This document shows, one piece after another, positions 12,790 to 22,936 of a stretch of 64,000 nucleotides of DNA. The notes under the pieces were generated by a model that worked only from the letters and a program-made list of their open reading frames with translations, did no database searches and had not been told where the DNA came from. This DNA is from Caprella mutica. Its lineage: Eukaryota; Arthropoda; Malacostraca; Amphipoda; Caprellidae. Location: NCBI GenBank assembly GCA_947561585.1, contig CANNZV010000271.1, forward strand, positions 380,015 through 444,014, in the 5' to 3' direction. The position numbers and the translations under genes are program-made. Every line of letters starts with the position of its first letter. The stretch's first letter is position 1.

Positions 12790-12930
12790 CGAAATGGAAA
12801 ATTTGGCGACGAATTGTCCGCAACGAATTGTTCGCGACGAATTGTCCGCGACGAATTGTCTGCAACGAATTGTCCGCGACGAATTGTCAACAACGAATAA
12901 TTATTGTCCACGACGAATTTTCATAGCACC
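12790..12930. repeat. GACGAATTGTCCGC tandem array
   Basis: Seven imperfect copies of a 14-15-bp unit (GACGAATTGTCCGC, with CAACGAATTGT variants) end at TAGCACCG near 12927. The same terminal TAGCACC-like sequence closes the related motif clusters near 7676 and 18693. This suggests a defined element end made of short tandem repeats. Confidence 0.8.
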
Positions 12931-13430
12931 GTTAATTACAATATAAATAACAGATGTTAACCATGTGTAATTTACCAAATAACATCCTCATGTCAATTAC
13001 TATTTCAATAACAGATGTTAGTTATGTGTAATTTACCACATTACATTCACATATTATGATATCAATTACCTTATAAATAACAGATGTTAACCATATGTAA
13101 TTTACCAAATTATTATCACAGATATCCACAACATCTGTTATTGAAAAAGTAATTACATGTGGTTGTAATGTGGTAAATTACACATGGTTAACATCTGTTG
13201 TTGAAATGGTAATTGACATGTGGTTGTAATGTATATAATTACATATCTATACCATATGGATTCAGTATGGTTTAAAACATATAGTTATGATACTGTGTAA
13301 CCACATGTGAACCATCTTTTATTGTAGTGTTTAGGTTGTTTCAATGTGGATGATACATCTTAAAACCATATTGCCACATTATAACCATCCAACCACATGA
13401 TATCCATGTGCAAGCAATGTGGAATTGTTT
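12930..13430. repeat. Tandem and inverted AACAGATGTTAACCATGTGT repeat
   Basis: A unit of about 60 bases with ACAGATGTTAACCATGTGTAA followed by TTTACCAAAT recurs three times at 12935-13115, then in reverse orientation at about 13130-13225. The whole forms a large imperfect hairpin. The following bases to 13430 carry further CCATGTGG-type variants. No coding capacity. Confidence 0.75.
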
Positions 13431-13468
13431 GCAGGGTCAGTATATGCTATAAATTCCTTTTCGTCTAC

Positions 13469-13880
13469 GATTGATCTGCCATTCCGAAAAATAGGAATCC
13501 AAAAGGCTGCATCCTCCATATTCCGAAATGGGAGCCTAACCAAATGTGGCGATAAATTGCAAATGCTATTAGAACCTATATAAAAAGAAAAATGCCAATA
13601 GATTTCGAATAAAAGAACGACAGTTCCGTAATGAAAAACCTTAGGGGCAAAATTTGTACTTCAATTTCGAGAAGAGCGTCGTTTGGGATTGGTTTTAGTA
13701 ATTATACGACATTTAAAGATTCGAATAAAAGCTTCAGATGGCATTGGTAAAGAATACAAGAGAGAAGAAACAGCATTATATAGTGCTGCTAAAGACCCAG
13801 TACACATAATAGGGAAGTACAAATTATCTTATAGTGTTGGCAGTCAACCAGTACGACATCACGTTTTTTAAATGATATTA
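13469..13880. repeat. Direct repeat, right copy (pair with 11829-12205)
   Basis: This copy matches the left copy at 11829 over the first 170 bases and is slightly longer afterwards. A 62-codon frame at 13683-13871 lies inside but is not preserved in the other copy, so it is not supported as a gene. Confidence 0.75.
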
Positions 13881-14353
13881 AGATAATATGAAAATTTTGA
13901 CATGTTAAATGTCCCTTAAATATTCATTTCCTCTTTCTTATAAATTTAAATTTTTCTATCATTTATAGTCCTAGATTTACATGTAATCTTTTCATTAGAG
14001 ATTAAAATTAAAATAGTATTCCTTTGGATAAAGAGTATAAACACAAATATTAGGTTATTCATAACAACCAAATTGAAGATTATTAATGCAATAACTTAAT
14101 AAACTTAAAATTAACTTCAAAACCGAAAATCTAAAATTATTCATTAACACGTCTCCTGCGATTTGACCCACCGGTGGGTCACATTGTTTTTTTTTAATAA
14201 TATCAAATATATTTCTCTTTAAATAAAATTTCATTTAAAGGTGTATATTTATATCCTGAAGAAGGGACGATATATTGTACATAAAATATGGAAAAGTCTA
14301 CTAATAAAAATTATCATTTTTCTATCCAAATTAAACTGAAACTATGTATGACA

Positions 14354-14699
14354 CACTCAAAGAAATTCTGATGAACCCAGGTGTTTCGAGTTAACCCTAT
14401 GGCGTTTGACTCTAAAGTGAGACACTTTAGTGCATCAAACTATAGTTTGGATGCACTAAAGTGCATCAGTTCGATGCACTTTAGAGTCTTAGCTATAAGT
14501 TTGTTAAAATGATAAGAAAAATATTCTCATCATTTTAACAAAGGAAAATTTGAGACACTAAAGTGCATCGAACTGATGCACTTTAGTGCATCCAAACTAT
14601 AGTTTGATGCACTAAAGTGTCTCACTTTAGAGAAGAACGCCATAGGGTGAACTCGAAACACCTGGGTGCATCAGTTGGAGTTGTTTATTTTTCTCAGTG
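14354..14699. mobile_element. Palindromic CACTG-end MITE, copy 2
   Basis: The left end CACTCAAAGAAA and right end TTTTTCTCAGTG are inverted. Inside them lie inverted CCAGGTGTTTCGAGTT, CCCTATGGCG and several GATGCACTTTAGTGCATC palindromes, folding through a central ATCATTTTAAC hairpin. It is a longer version of the copy at 11385-11580. Non-coding and non-autonomous. Confidence 0.8.
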
Positions 14700-14704
14700 C
14701 AGTT

Positions 14705-16850
14705 AAAGCTGTCACAGGAAATGAGTTAATACTGTAGATCTAAAAATTAATTGCATTTTTTTCATCCAGAATAATTTCCCTTTTTTTTAAATACAATATT
14801 TTTCCATTAAAAACAAGAATCCAATCTGAATGTCAATGTCATCATTAAAACAACCACTTTTATCGTAAGACTCTTCCTGACATGCAAACAGACCTCAATC
14901 CTCAGATATCGTTTATTCCAGGATAAAAGGAACGTTTTTCATGTCATCTGATCACTCTTTTTAACCCCAAAATGTCTCACTATAGATTTTATCTCGGCAT
15001 CATTGTGTAAAGTCACGACATGCGGATAATAAACAATAATATTGACATGCGACTCTAATTATCAAGATGATTTGAACATAGTTTGGCATTATTATGACAT
15101 GGTCTGAATAAATAACTCAATATTATAATTCTTAGTTATCATTAGGCAATTCAATGTACAGAGGATTTAAAATTTTAAGTAGGTAGTATAGGCAATAGGC
15201 ATTAAATAAAATAAATTGGAAAATATTCATGCAATCGCAATAGGTTGATTTTGTCTACCAATAGTACTCAATAATACGTGTTGCTATTATTCACTTGACG
15301 AGCTGTCATACTTAAACTCCAATTATCAGATATAAGATATATCCTTTTAATTTCTTCATTATCATTAATTCTTTTAATACACTCTGGTGATTATTTTGCG
15401 TGATTATCGATCATCCAGCATATGGAAGTTCAGACCAGAACTAAATGTATGAAATGCCGTAGTAATTTAAATTTTAAAAGTGTAGTCTTAACATAAATAC
15501 ATTAGTTAACTTTTTATATAAACCCTACTGGGAATAATAACTTAAATGCAGTTCAAATTATCACAATTTTCTATTTCATCATAATTATATTTCATGATAC
15601 GTGGATAATGATACAGTTTTTTAGCAAACCATTTTCTTCAGTTCTCATAGTTTTCTATTTTCTTAAATGGATGCAAGCGTTTATATTCTGAACTATTTTA
15701 AAGTGTCAATTTCTTGATCTTTGAACAGAAAATCAATTTTTGTGGATTTTGGATGAGGATTTTAACTACACCACTCAGGGTCTTAAGCCTGCTTCACACT
15801 TGCGTTTTTTTACCGCTAGCTGAAGGAGAAATCACATTAAATTTTTCCTTCAACGTTGAAGAAATACAGGTTTAAAGCCGGCCTAAAACCCTTTACTCAT
15901 GCTTTTAATTACTTTTACATTACAGCTCCACTTCATCGTGAGTAAAAGATCAATTAGACCATTGACTCTTTTACTCATAATGCTGGATATACCCTCTATC
16001 ATATTTGCTCTTTATTATTGTACATTTATTTCATATATCTTTCCCTGTCTCTGCACATCTAACGAGGCTGCAGTAGGTTTCTGATTCCATGAATAGTAAT
16101 TCTTTACAAGATTGTCATCCGGATCTCAGACCAGTTTTTGCTGCGCTCTGTTGCTCTACCTAACAATGCTGTCTCAGAGTCTATTTGGCTAAGAGATTCT
16201 CATACTACAGGACAAAGGCTTAGTTATTTCGTTGCTATCTTTTAGAATTCTATTCAGATAATACGAATATTGAATTAAACAATTGAAATACATCTTTAAA
16301 AGTTCAGTTAATAAGAAGAGAATTATTCTGGGATCGCAGAAAGTCGAGTTAGTCTTCAACATCTTCTCTTAATCTTCTCTTAATCTACGTTCGTCCAGAT
16401 ATAACTTATAGAAGATTAAAGTGTTATAAGAACATCTTCTTCATCCTGTCTGTGAATAGGTAACTTTGTTATGCACGCAAGTAAATAATATTTAAAAATA
16501 TTTTACTAGTAAATTTCACTAGTAAAGTTGACACGATGTAATTAACAAAATAATCTTTCCATTTTATATACAAATAATCGTTTTTACTATAACGATCGAG
16601 TATTAAAAACTATTAAAATTGGAAGTAATATTCTTTTGATAATTACATCGTGCCCATTTATTTTCACGAGGGAAACTTATCTGATCTTCATTATGAATTG
16701 GCGATTGGAAATAGGTACCTATAGTACTTTTTTCAAAAATCACCACTGCAATTAAATCATAGAGTTCATCATATATGCACTGAATCATCATTTTAGTATA
16801 AGAATAAGTAAGCATAATATTTCGTTAATAGATTTTACAAAGCCTGGTAC
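14705..16850. other. AT-rich non-coding stretch
   Basis: No supported gene. A fragment at 15781-15880 (GCTTCACACTTGCG followed by AAGGAGAAATCACATTAAAT) repeats a segment near 12675-12775, so it is part of a dispersed repeat. Frames at 15899-16084 and 16603-16815 have no recognisable domain. Confidence 0.55.
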
Positions 16851-17048
16851 TTATATTAAATGGCAGTGGATACATTATTTTGTGGACAAACTGTATATAA
16901 AACTGACCAAATCATTATGCATAATGAAAAGTGTATCTAATTTATGTAGTTATATGCTCTAGGTATATTCCAGCCCGTTGAGTGACCTGTTTCCTGTTCA
17001 TAATATAAACTACCTATTTCACTCGATTAATTAGGATTTTCGGTAAAT

Positions 17049-17491
17049 TTTTTGTTCGCGTCCCTATTTCATTTAGAGACGTGAACTAGGAACCGATCCA
17101 AATACTACCTTCCTAGTTTACGTCCCTAATATTGCCTTAGGAACGTGAACTATGAAGGGGGTATTTTTAAAGTAATTTTTTTTAATTTAATTATCTCTTA
17201 TCTGATTGAAATATATAGCACTAAAAAATATTAATTGACCAAAAATCTGGTATCTTAACTACATATGCAAATAATACCTAAAAGGAATATTTGAAATTGA
17301 GCAAATTAAGGAATAACGTTTTTAAGAAGAAATTGAAATATAATTATATAGGTAGGTATTCTTGTTTTTATTTTTAAATAGCTATCATTATAAGAAAATT
17401 AATAACTTAAGATTCCCCCCTTCCTAGGTCACGTCCCTAAATCAATAATATTCCCTAAAAAAATAGGGACGTGAACTAGGAATTTACCTAA
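17049..17491. mobile_element. Palindromic repeat built of GGACGTGAACTAGGAA units
   Basis: Inverted copies of a TAGGGACGTGAACTAGGAA-like unit occur at 17055-17165 and 17415-17491. The inner arms TGAAGGGGG and CCCCCCTTCCTAGG oppose each other. The layout is that of a fold-back or MITE-like element of about 440 bp with no coding capacity. No target duplication was defined. Confidence 0.65.
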
Positions 17492-17499
17492 TTTTCATT

Positions 17500-18235
17500 T
17501 AATTTTATCAGTTACTTCTATCTATTTTCCATTCGCATCAATTCAATAATTATTATTTATATTTTCATTATATTCTTCAATTATTCATTTTAATATCTAT
17601 TTAAATAATGTGGAAATGGATACAAAAATGAACGAAATATAAAATCATTCACTAGGCACCTACTGATTATAATTATTTGACATTAATTATGAACTGCATC
17701 ATTAAGATAGTTGATTTTACACAAACAAAAATGAGATTTAACCGAAACAATTATTTATATATATATATATACCTTTAATACTAATTCAAATATATAGTTT
17801 CTAGGATATAACTAAATGATAATGTCCAATTAATTATATGATACTCTCTGTCAATTTTATGATCTCGCTGGCTATATACTAGACTTTGATTTTTCATATC
17901 ATACCTATATACAAAGTATGTACACATTGTGTACCTCTTCAAGTGAAATAAATTAGCAAAACCACAATTCAACATCTGCTGCTTAAATAATAACTTTCTT
18001 CCCACTTATACAACTGCACACATATACAATATAAGTTATATAAGAAAATATGTAAACTAAATTACAAGAGCTCTGGACTCAAGGTTCAAAGGCAGCTTCC
18101 AGATTGAAACCCTGGAAGTTGAATTTACACAGGATAAACGTAAATTGTGCATAAGTCTACGCACTTCACTTCAAGTATTTGAGTTACTATGGGGAATAAA
18201 TTTTCCAAAAGATAAAAATATACCTCTAACACTTG
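17500..18235. other. AT-rich non-coding stretch
   Basis: Nothing recognisable apart from a short TA microsatellite near 17756-17772. The frame at 17781-18005 has no domain. Confidence 0.55.
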
Positions 18236-18237
18236 AA

Positions 18238-18420
18238 AATATGCTTTTTATGCGTTCAGGTTAGCTCTATATGCTTTTTATGCGTTCAGGTTAGCTCTAT
18301 ATGCTTTTTATGCGTTCAGGTTAGCTTTATGTGCTCAATGATATGCGTTCAGGTTAGCTTTATATGTTTTAATTTCTTTTAAATAAGGCCAATGGTATAT
18401 TTATATAGAAGGCAGGGTAT
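18238..18420. repeat. 30-bp tandem repeat (TTATGCGTTCAGGTTAGCTC), 3-4 copies
   Basis: Three exact 30-bp units are followed by a diverged copy and then TTTAATTTCTTTTAAATAAGGCC. The same order (GTGCGTTCAGGTTAGC units, then TTCTAATTTCTTTGAAATAAGGCC) is found at 28690-28785. This is therefore a dispersed element carrying a variable number of units, not a local accident. Confidence 0.85.
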
Positions 18421-18439
18421 GAAAGAATGGCAAATTGAG

Positions 18440-19775
18440 ACAGTTTATTCTGTGTGAGGTAACCAAAATAATAAATAGTGAACAGTTTTTGACAATAACT
18501 TGCACAATAAAGAAATCTAGCATTTATTAAATTTGATGATCATAGTTTGTTTTAAATTCTTGAAAATAAATCTACGTCTGTTATCTGCTATAATTAATCT
18601 GCTTAACTCATTTCAAAGTTAAAAAAAATAAGGTTCATCTGGGAACAAAAAATCAGGTACCGAATTGTCCTATAGTAACGAAACGTCCTAGCACCGTTTA
18701 CAATGGGGACGTGCCATTAGTCCAACAGCTACATCTTTCTGTGTCATTTTTTGATTAAAATAAAAAATATTAAATAATTATACACTATAGATATACCATT
18801 CTAAATAATACCATTTTTTTTTCATTTTTAAATTTTATATTCCTTTTTATTTTATTTTATTTCTAATATTAGCTAATTTGTATGTTGCAATCCCACATTC
18901 GATTTAATGTAGTATGTTGTATCCGCTAGTTTGTTGTACTGCACACTTCATTATTTTGTCATGACCTGGCAGGGGGGTTCGGGGGGTAACACGCCTCCTG
19001 ATATACATATATTTTGATGTTCAATCAGAAATAAACTGCAAAAGTGTCGGACTAATGGAGGGTCGCACCAATGAATAGTAACCGTTTACAACAGGTAAAG
19101 CGTAACACAAAATGGCAGCTCATCAAACCAGTTATGTCAAATTGTTAACTGCTTATTAAAATTATTACTATTAATTATCGCCTTACAGGTTCCAATGATA
19201 CAATAAGGTAATTTCCTCACCTAGTCTTTTAAACTTAATACTTCTTAAATTATTCATTGAAACCATAAAAATTAGTTTGTGTTTATTTGCAGTCACTTGG
19301 ACTGTTTGATTAGCTAAAAGCATATCTTTCTTTTTGAGAGTATTCTTTATTTTAAAAAAATAGGCTTTATTGCTAAAAAGCAAAAAGAATAATTCTTTAA
19401 GCCAAAAGAATATTGTCACAACCCTGATTATTAACAAGGAAGGAAAGTAAATAAAATAGGAAATAAAGCAAATGAAAAACAAACATCAATCGAGGTTTAT
19501 TTGTTCAAAAATCAACATTAAAAATATTAATTAAATGATTGACCAATTTGAATAATATTTAATTTATTCTGATTTTAACTTTCAGTCAAATACTAAAAAT
19601 AATACCTAAAGAATGTTAAAGAATTGAAGTCAAAATTTAAAAAAATATAATAAATAAATACACCATTAACCAACTCACAATATTATTTTATGACAAATCT
19701 CAAAATATTTTAGTACTATTTATTTATTTCAAGAATATCCACAAAAAATGTATATGATTATATAATAATAATTTA
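18440..19775. other. Non-coding repeat-bearing stretch
   Basis: No supported gene. It carries a GAATTGTCC/GAAACGTCC motif cluster closing with TAGCACCG at 18660-18697. A TTGTATCCGCTAGTTTGTTG segment at 18912 recurs in inverted form next to the related cluster at about 62345. A G-rich run (GGGGGGTTCGGGGGGT) lies at about 18973. The 99-codon frame at 19183-19482 has no recognisable domain. Confidence 0.5.
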
Positions 19776-19777
19776 TT

Positions 19778-19965
19778 AGGGGGTTTAACGTCTGCTTCGG
19801 AACCAAAGGCCATATCGCTGACGTCAAAATGAAATTAAATACAAGGGACTGGAAGAAGCAGTCAGAGAGGAAAGTGGCTTCATGAACAAAGTCACTTACC
19901 ACCGTCGGTGACAATGCTCATGGATGCAGAAAAGCTACTCCGTGAATAAAGTCACTTACCAAGGA
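19778..19965 (-). mobile_element. Retroposed repeat family, copy A (5'-truncated)
   Basis: On minus the conserved 3' end reads GAAGCAGACGTTAAACCCCC then TAATAAA. The copy holds only the 3' portion, which is shared with copies at 21818, 26832 and 33073. A constant 3' end with a variable 5' end is what target-primed retroposition produces, so this is likely a SINE or the tail of a LINE. Confidence 0.8.
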
Positions 19966-20012
19966 ATTATGATATATAATATTAAAAATCTAATTTCTAA
20001 ATATATTTTTCA

Positions 20013-20150
20013 TAGGGTAGGTACCGAATTACCGAGCGGTTCCACATATTCGATCGTATAATAAATATCCATATAATTATATAACTTTTATCATATATTT
20101 TCTTACATGATCGACAATGTGGAACCGTGCGATAACTCAGAACTTGCTGT
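20013..20150. mobile_element. Diverged palindromic MITE (GGGTAGGTACCGAATTACC)
   Basis: Inverted arms carry CGGTTCCACATATTCGATCG and its complement (CGACAATGTGGAACCGTGCG), with a TA-rich centre. It is related in layout to the GGGTAAGTTACGAATTATCGG family but diverged. Non-coding. Confidence 0.6.
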
Positions 20151-20305
20151 ATATAATAATGCTCCATTTAAAACATTTAATAACGATAGAAATAATAAGT
20201 TTTAGTTTTCTTCACAGCCGAAAATGACTAATATTATTAGGGTTAATACCCAATTACCGTACAATTTCACTTTCCTTGCTCATTAACGAATTAAAAATAG
20301 TAATT

Positions 20306-20521
20306 AGGGTAAGTTACGAATTAGTGGACCGTTACACTTTTTCGATCATACAAGACAAGATATATAAATTAATATTTTATTTATTATTTAAATTGGTATC
20401 CATGATACCTATATAAAAGTATCATGGATGCCAATTGATAAATTGTCATATTATATATACATACATCTTTTATAATATGACCGAAAATAAGGAGCTGTCC
20501 GATAATTCGTAATTTACCCAA
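20306..20521. mobile_element. GGGTAAGTTACGAATTA palindromic MITE
   Basis: The ends are inverted (GGGTAAGTTACGAATTAGTGG and complement). The centre contains an inverted hairpin, TTGGTATCCATGATACC, at 20393-20437. That same core lies inside the family member at 26515-26732 and inside a MITE with unrelated ends at 57917-58180. Confidence 0.85.
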
Positions 20522-20545
20522 AATAAGTACTGTTTGCATATGACA

Positions 20546-20716
20546 AGGGTTGTGACAATATGCATTTAAAATCCTAGATCCCAAAAATATTATAGACGAA
20601 GAAAATTAAACAGAATTGATTGGTTCTACACCAGCGGTATATAGTATTCGATACCATTTCTTTCGTCTGTGATATTCTTAAGATCTATGATTTTAAAAGC
20701 ATATTATCACAACCCT
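20546..20716. mobile_element. hAT-like MITE (AGGGTTGTGACAATATGC), copy 1
   Basis: About 35-bp terminal inverted repeats: AGGGTTGTGACAATATGCAT at the left and the complement at the right, running into AAAATCNTAGATC. Related copies lie at 21472-21650 and 52237-52405. Non-coding; the 66-codon frame overlapping it is an artefact. Confidence 0.85.
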
Positions 20717-20995
20717 AGTAACGATTATCAAAATAGGTATTTATTTGAGTAGAAGGAAACTTATATCAACTCAAAGAAAGATTTTGATAGCCAAAAGTTA
20801 TTTTTTATTAATGACCATTTGAAGTTTGCGTTCGGTAATGTGTTAGGTAGAAGAGGTGTACGGTAATTGAGTCATTACCCTACAATTCATAGCTACTTAC
20901 GCTAAACTGGAAGACTTAGAAATTCTTTATAGAGGTTATTATTTCAAGTAAATATGATAAAAAAAAATCAAAATAAAGACTATGGTGTGAATAGT

Positions 20996-21200
20996 CTTGC
21001 CTGTTCTATACCTACTGTGTCCACAAAAAATGTATCCACTGCCTTGAATCTACATTATTCATCATTTTACGATAATATGCATAATATTTTGGTACCATAT
21101 ATACGTAGATTAATATTAATATATCAAAAATAGTACTTATAAGATATATTCAACGGCAGTGGATACATTTTTTGCGGACACACTGTATAGAACAGGCAAG
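20996..21200. mobile_element. MITE with CTTGCCTGTTCTATA ends
   Basis: Perfect outer arms (CTTGCCTGTTCTATA and TATAGAACAGGCAAG) continue inward as inverted GTGTCCACAAAAAATGTATCC. A single diverged end of the same family occurs at 16858-16900 (GGCAGTGGATACATTATTTTG). About 205 bp, non-coding. Confidence 0.8.
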
Positions 21201-21471
21201 AAACACCAAACGGTAATTACTTGCAACAAATCAACCTGTAACGGCACACAACTATTAAAAATTTTTTTTACCAAATACTTCATAGATATATCACAGATAC
21301 AGTTATTAACTAATTAATAACTGCGACACAGATACAGTTATTAAGAAGCTAATGGCTGTATCATCGCATACTGAACTCGCTATGAAGATTCGTCAAGAAG
21401 CCAGTTATTATTAATGGATTTATTGGATTTGAAAAAAATAGAGGTTTAACGGCTTCTTCTAAGTTCATAAG

Positions 21472-21650
21472 TAGGGTTGTAACAATATGCTTTTAAAATC
21501 ATAGATCCTGAAAATATTACAGACGGAGAGAGTTAAAGAGTATTGAATGGTTCTACACAAGCGGTATATAGTATTCGATACCATTGTATTTCGCTTCGTC
21601 TATGACATTCTTGGGATCTATGATTTTGAACGCATATTGTCACAACCGTA
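21472..21650. mobile_element. hAT-like MITE, copy 2 with probable 8-bp duplication
   Basis: It has the same inverted ends as the copy at 20546 (TAGGGTTGTAACAATATGC and complement). Flanks are TTCATAAG on the left (21464-21471) and GTCATAAG on the right (21651-21658), a 7-of-8 match. An 8-bp duplication with TAGGGTTG ends supports the hAT superfamily. Confidence 0.85.
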
Positions 21651-21817
21651 GTCATAAGTATTGCTAATCACAACGAGATTAATTAAGTCCTTCTCCTAGT
21701 TTTCAAAGAAAAAAAAAGTTACAGTTATGTCGATATGGAATAGAAAAAAAAATTAAAATGTTCAATAACCTTATCAGTGGAATTTATATTAAATTTTTAA
21801 CATTCTTAAATTATAAA

Positions 21818-22312
21818 TTTTAGTAGGTGTTTAACGTCTGCTTCGGAACCAAAGGCCATATCGCTGACGTCAAAAGGAAATTAAATACAAGGGACTAGAA
21901 GAAGCAGTCAGAGAGGAAAGTGGCTCCATGAACAAAGTCACTTACCACCGTCGGTGACAATGCTCACGGATGCAGAAAAGCTACTCCGTGAAATCAGTCA
22001 CTTACCAAGGAATGTGACGAAACGGGACACAAGCACCGGTGGCTGCACTCACGGATGGAAGAGGAAAATGAAGAGGTGATAGTAAATGAAGCCTACGAGC
22101 CTACCTAACACAAAATCTAAGACCTCGTAGTTGAAGAGCATAACCCTAGCGCTATTCTCTAAAACTGCAAGTAACGTTAAAAAAATGATAAACATGGTAA
22201 AAGTGAAAAAAGACAATCCATAATCCAAATTACAACAGTTCGGGGCCCAAGGGACGCCACTTCCCTTCTCTTCCATTCACCACAGACAGCTTCAGGATAG
22301 AGCCCCTGGGGG
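21818..22312 (-). mobile_element. Retroposed repeat family, copy B, with 13-bp target duplication
   Basis: A full-length-looking copy of about 495 bp, flanked by the identical 13-mer CTTAAATTATAAA at 21805-21817 and 22313-22325. On minus the 3' end reads GCAGACGTTAAACACCTACT then A-rich. A 75-codon frame on minus is shared with copy C, but this reflects recent common ancestry of the copies rather than proven coding. Lies just downstream of the SUMF1 gene. Confidence 0.92.
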
Positions 22313-22325
22313 CTTAAATTATAAA

Positions 22326-22936
22326 ATAGAAATCTCTAAAACATGAATGATATAATAATCATATTTATTTACTTTAGGGCATACAAATATTAATTAAAAA
22401 ATTATAATTCTTTTCACAAAATGAACAACGAAGATAATTTAAAAGACTCATCTTCACATTTAAATAACTACTATTTATGGCAAATAAATAATATAATATA
22501 ATAATAACTTTTACAATTGTTTTATAAATATCAAATTTGTTCAATAACTATCACGTCACTTAAAAAAAAAGAATAATAAAACTAAAGATAGGATAACGGA
22601 CGTTCAGAGTTAACGTGTAGAAAATAACAAGTGCAACCCATAATGTACACACCCCCAGTTAACCTGAGACGTGGGTATATTCTACTTGAAATTATTCCAA
22701 GTAACAACATCTAAATCACTTGAAAGTCAATTTCTGATATAATTCAAATTTTAAAAAAATGCCCAGTCAATATCCTTTCAAAACTAAAATAAACTAAATC
22801 AGTTAAGTTCCGATGAATTTTATAAGTGCAAATGATCAACAACAACAATCATACCCCAGTTATTGAGTAGAGCTTCATCTCAGCCAAAACTAATCTATAT
22901 ACTGAAGATAATACTTTTCTCATCTTTTTAGTCATT
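22326..22936. other. AT-rich stretch 3' of SUMF1
   Basis: This stretch lies immediately downstream of the SUMF1 stop codon on minus and probably includes its 3' untranslated region. No other gene or repeat was recognised. Confidence 0.5.

Larger units (their letters stand above)
20238..20882. mobile_element. Host MITE containing two nested MITEs
   Basis: The outer inverted ends are AGGGTTAATACCCAATTACCG at 20238 and GTACGGTAATTGAGTCATTACCCT at about 20860-20880. Two other complete hairpin elements (20306-20521 and 20546-20716) lie inside, so at least two later insertions split this copy. Confidence 0.6.

Noticed and set aside
7660..18700. CTAG before CACCG at array borders as a Helitron 3' end
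   Set aside because: Helitrons end CTRR before a host T and have a nearby hairpin; here the next bases are CACC and no hairpin was seen.
19183..19482. 99-codon frame as a membrane protein gene
   Set aside because: AT-rich, Phe/Leu-rich by composition, no domain, splice or repeat support.
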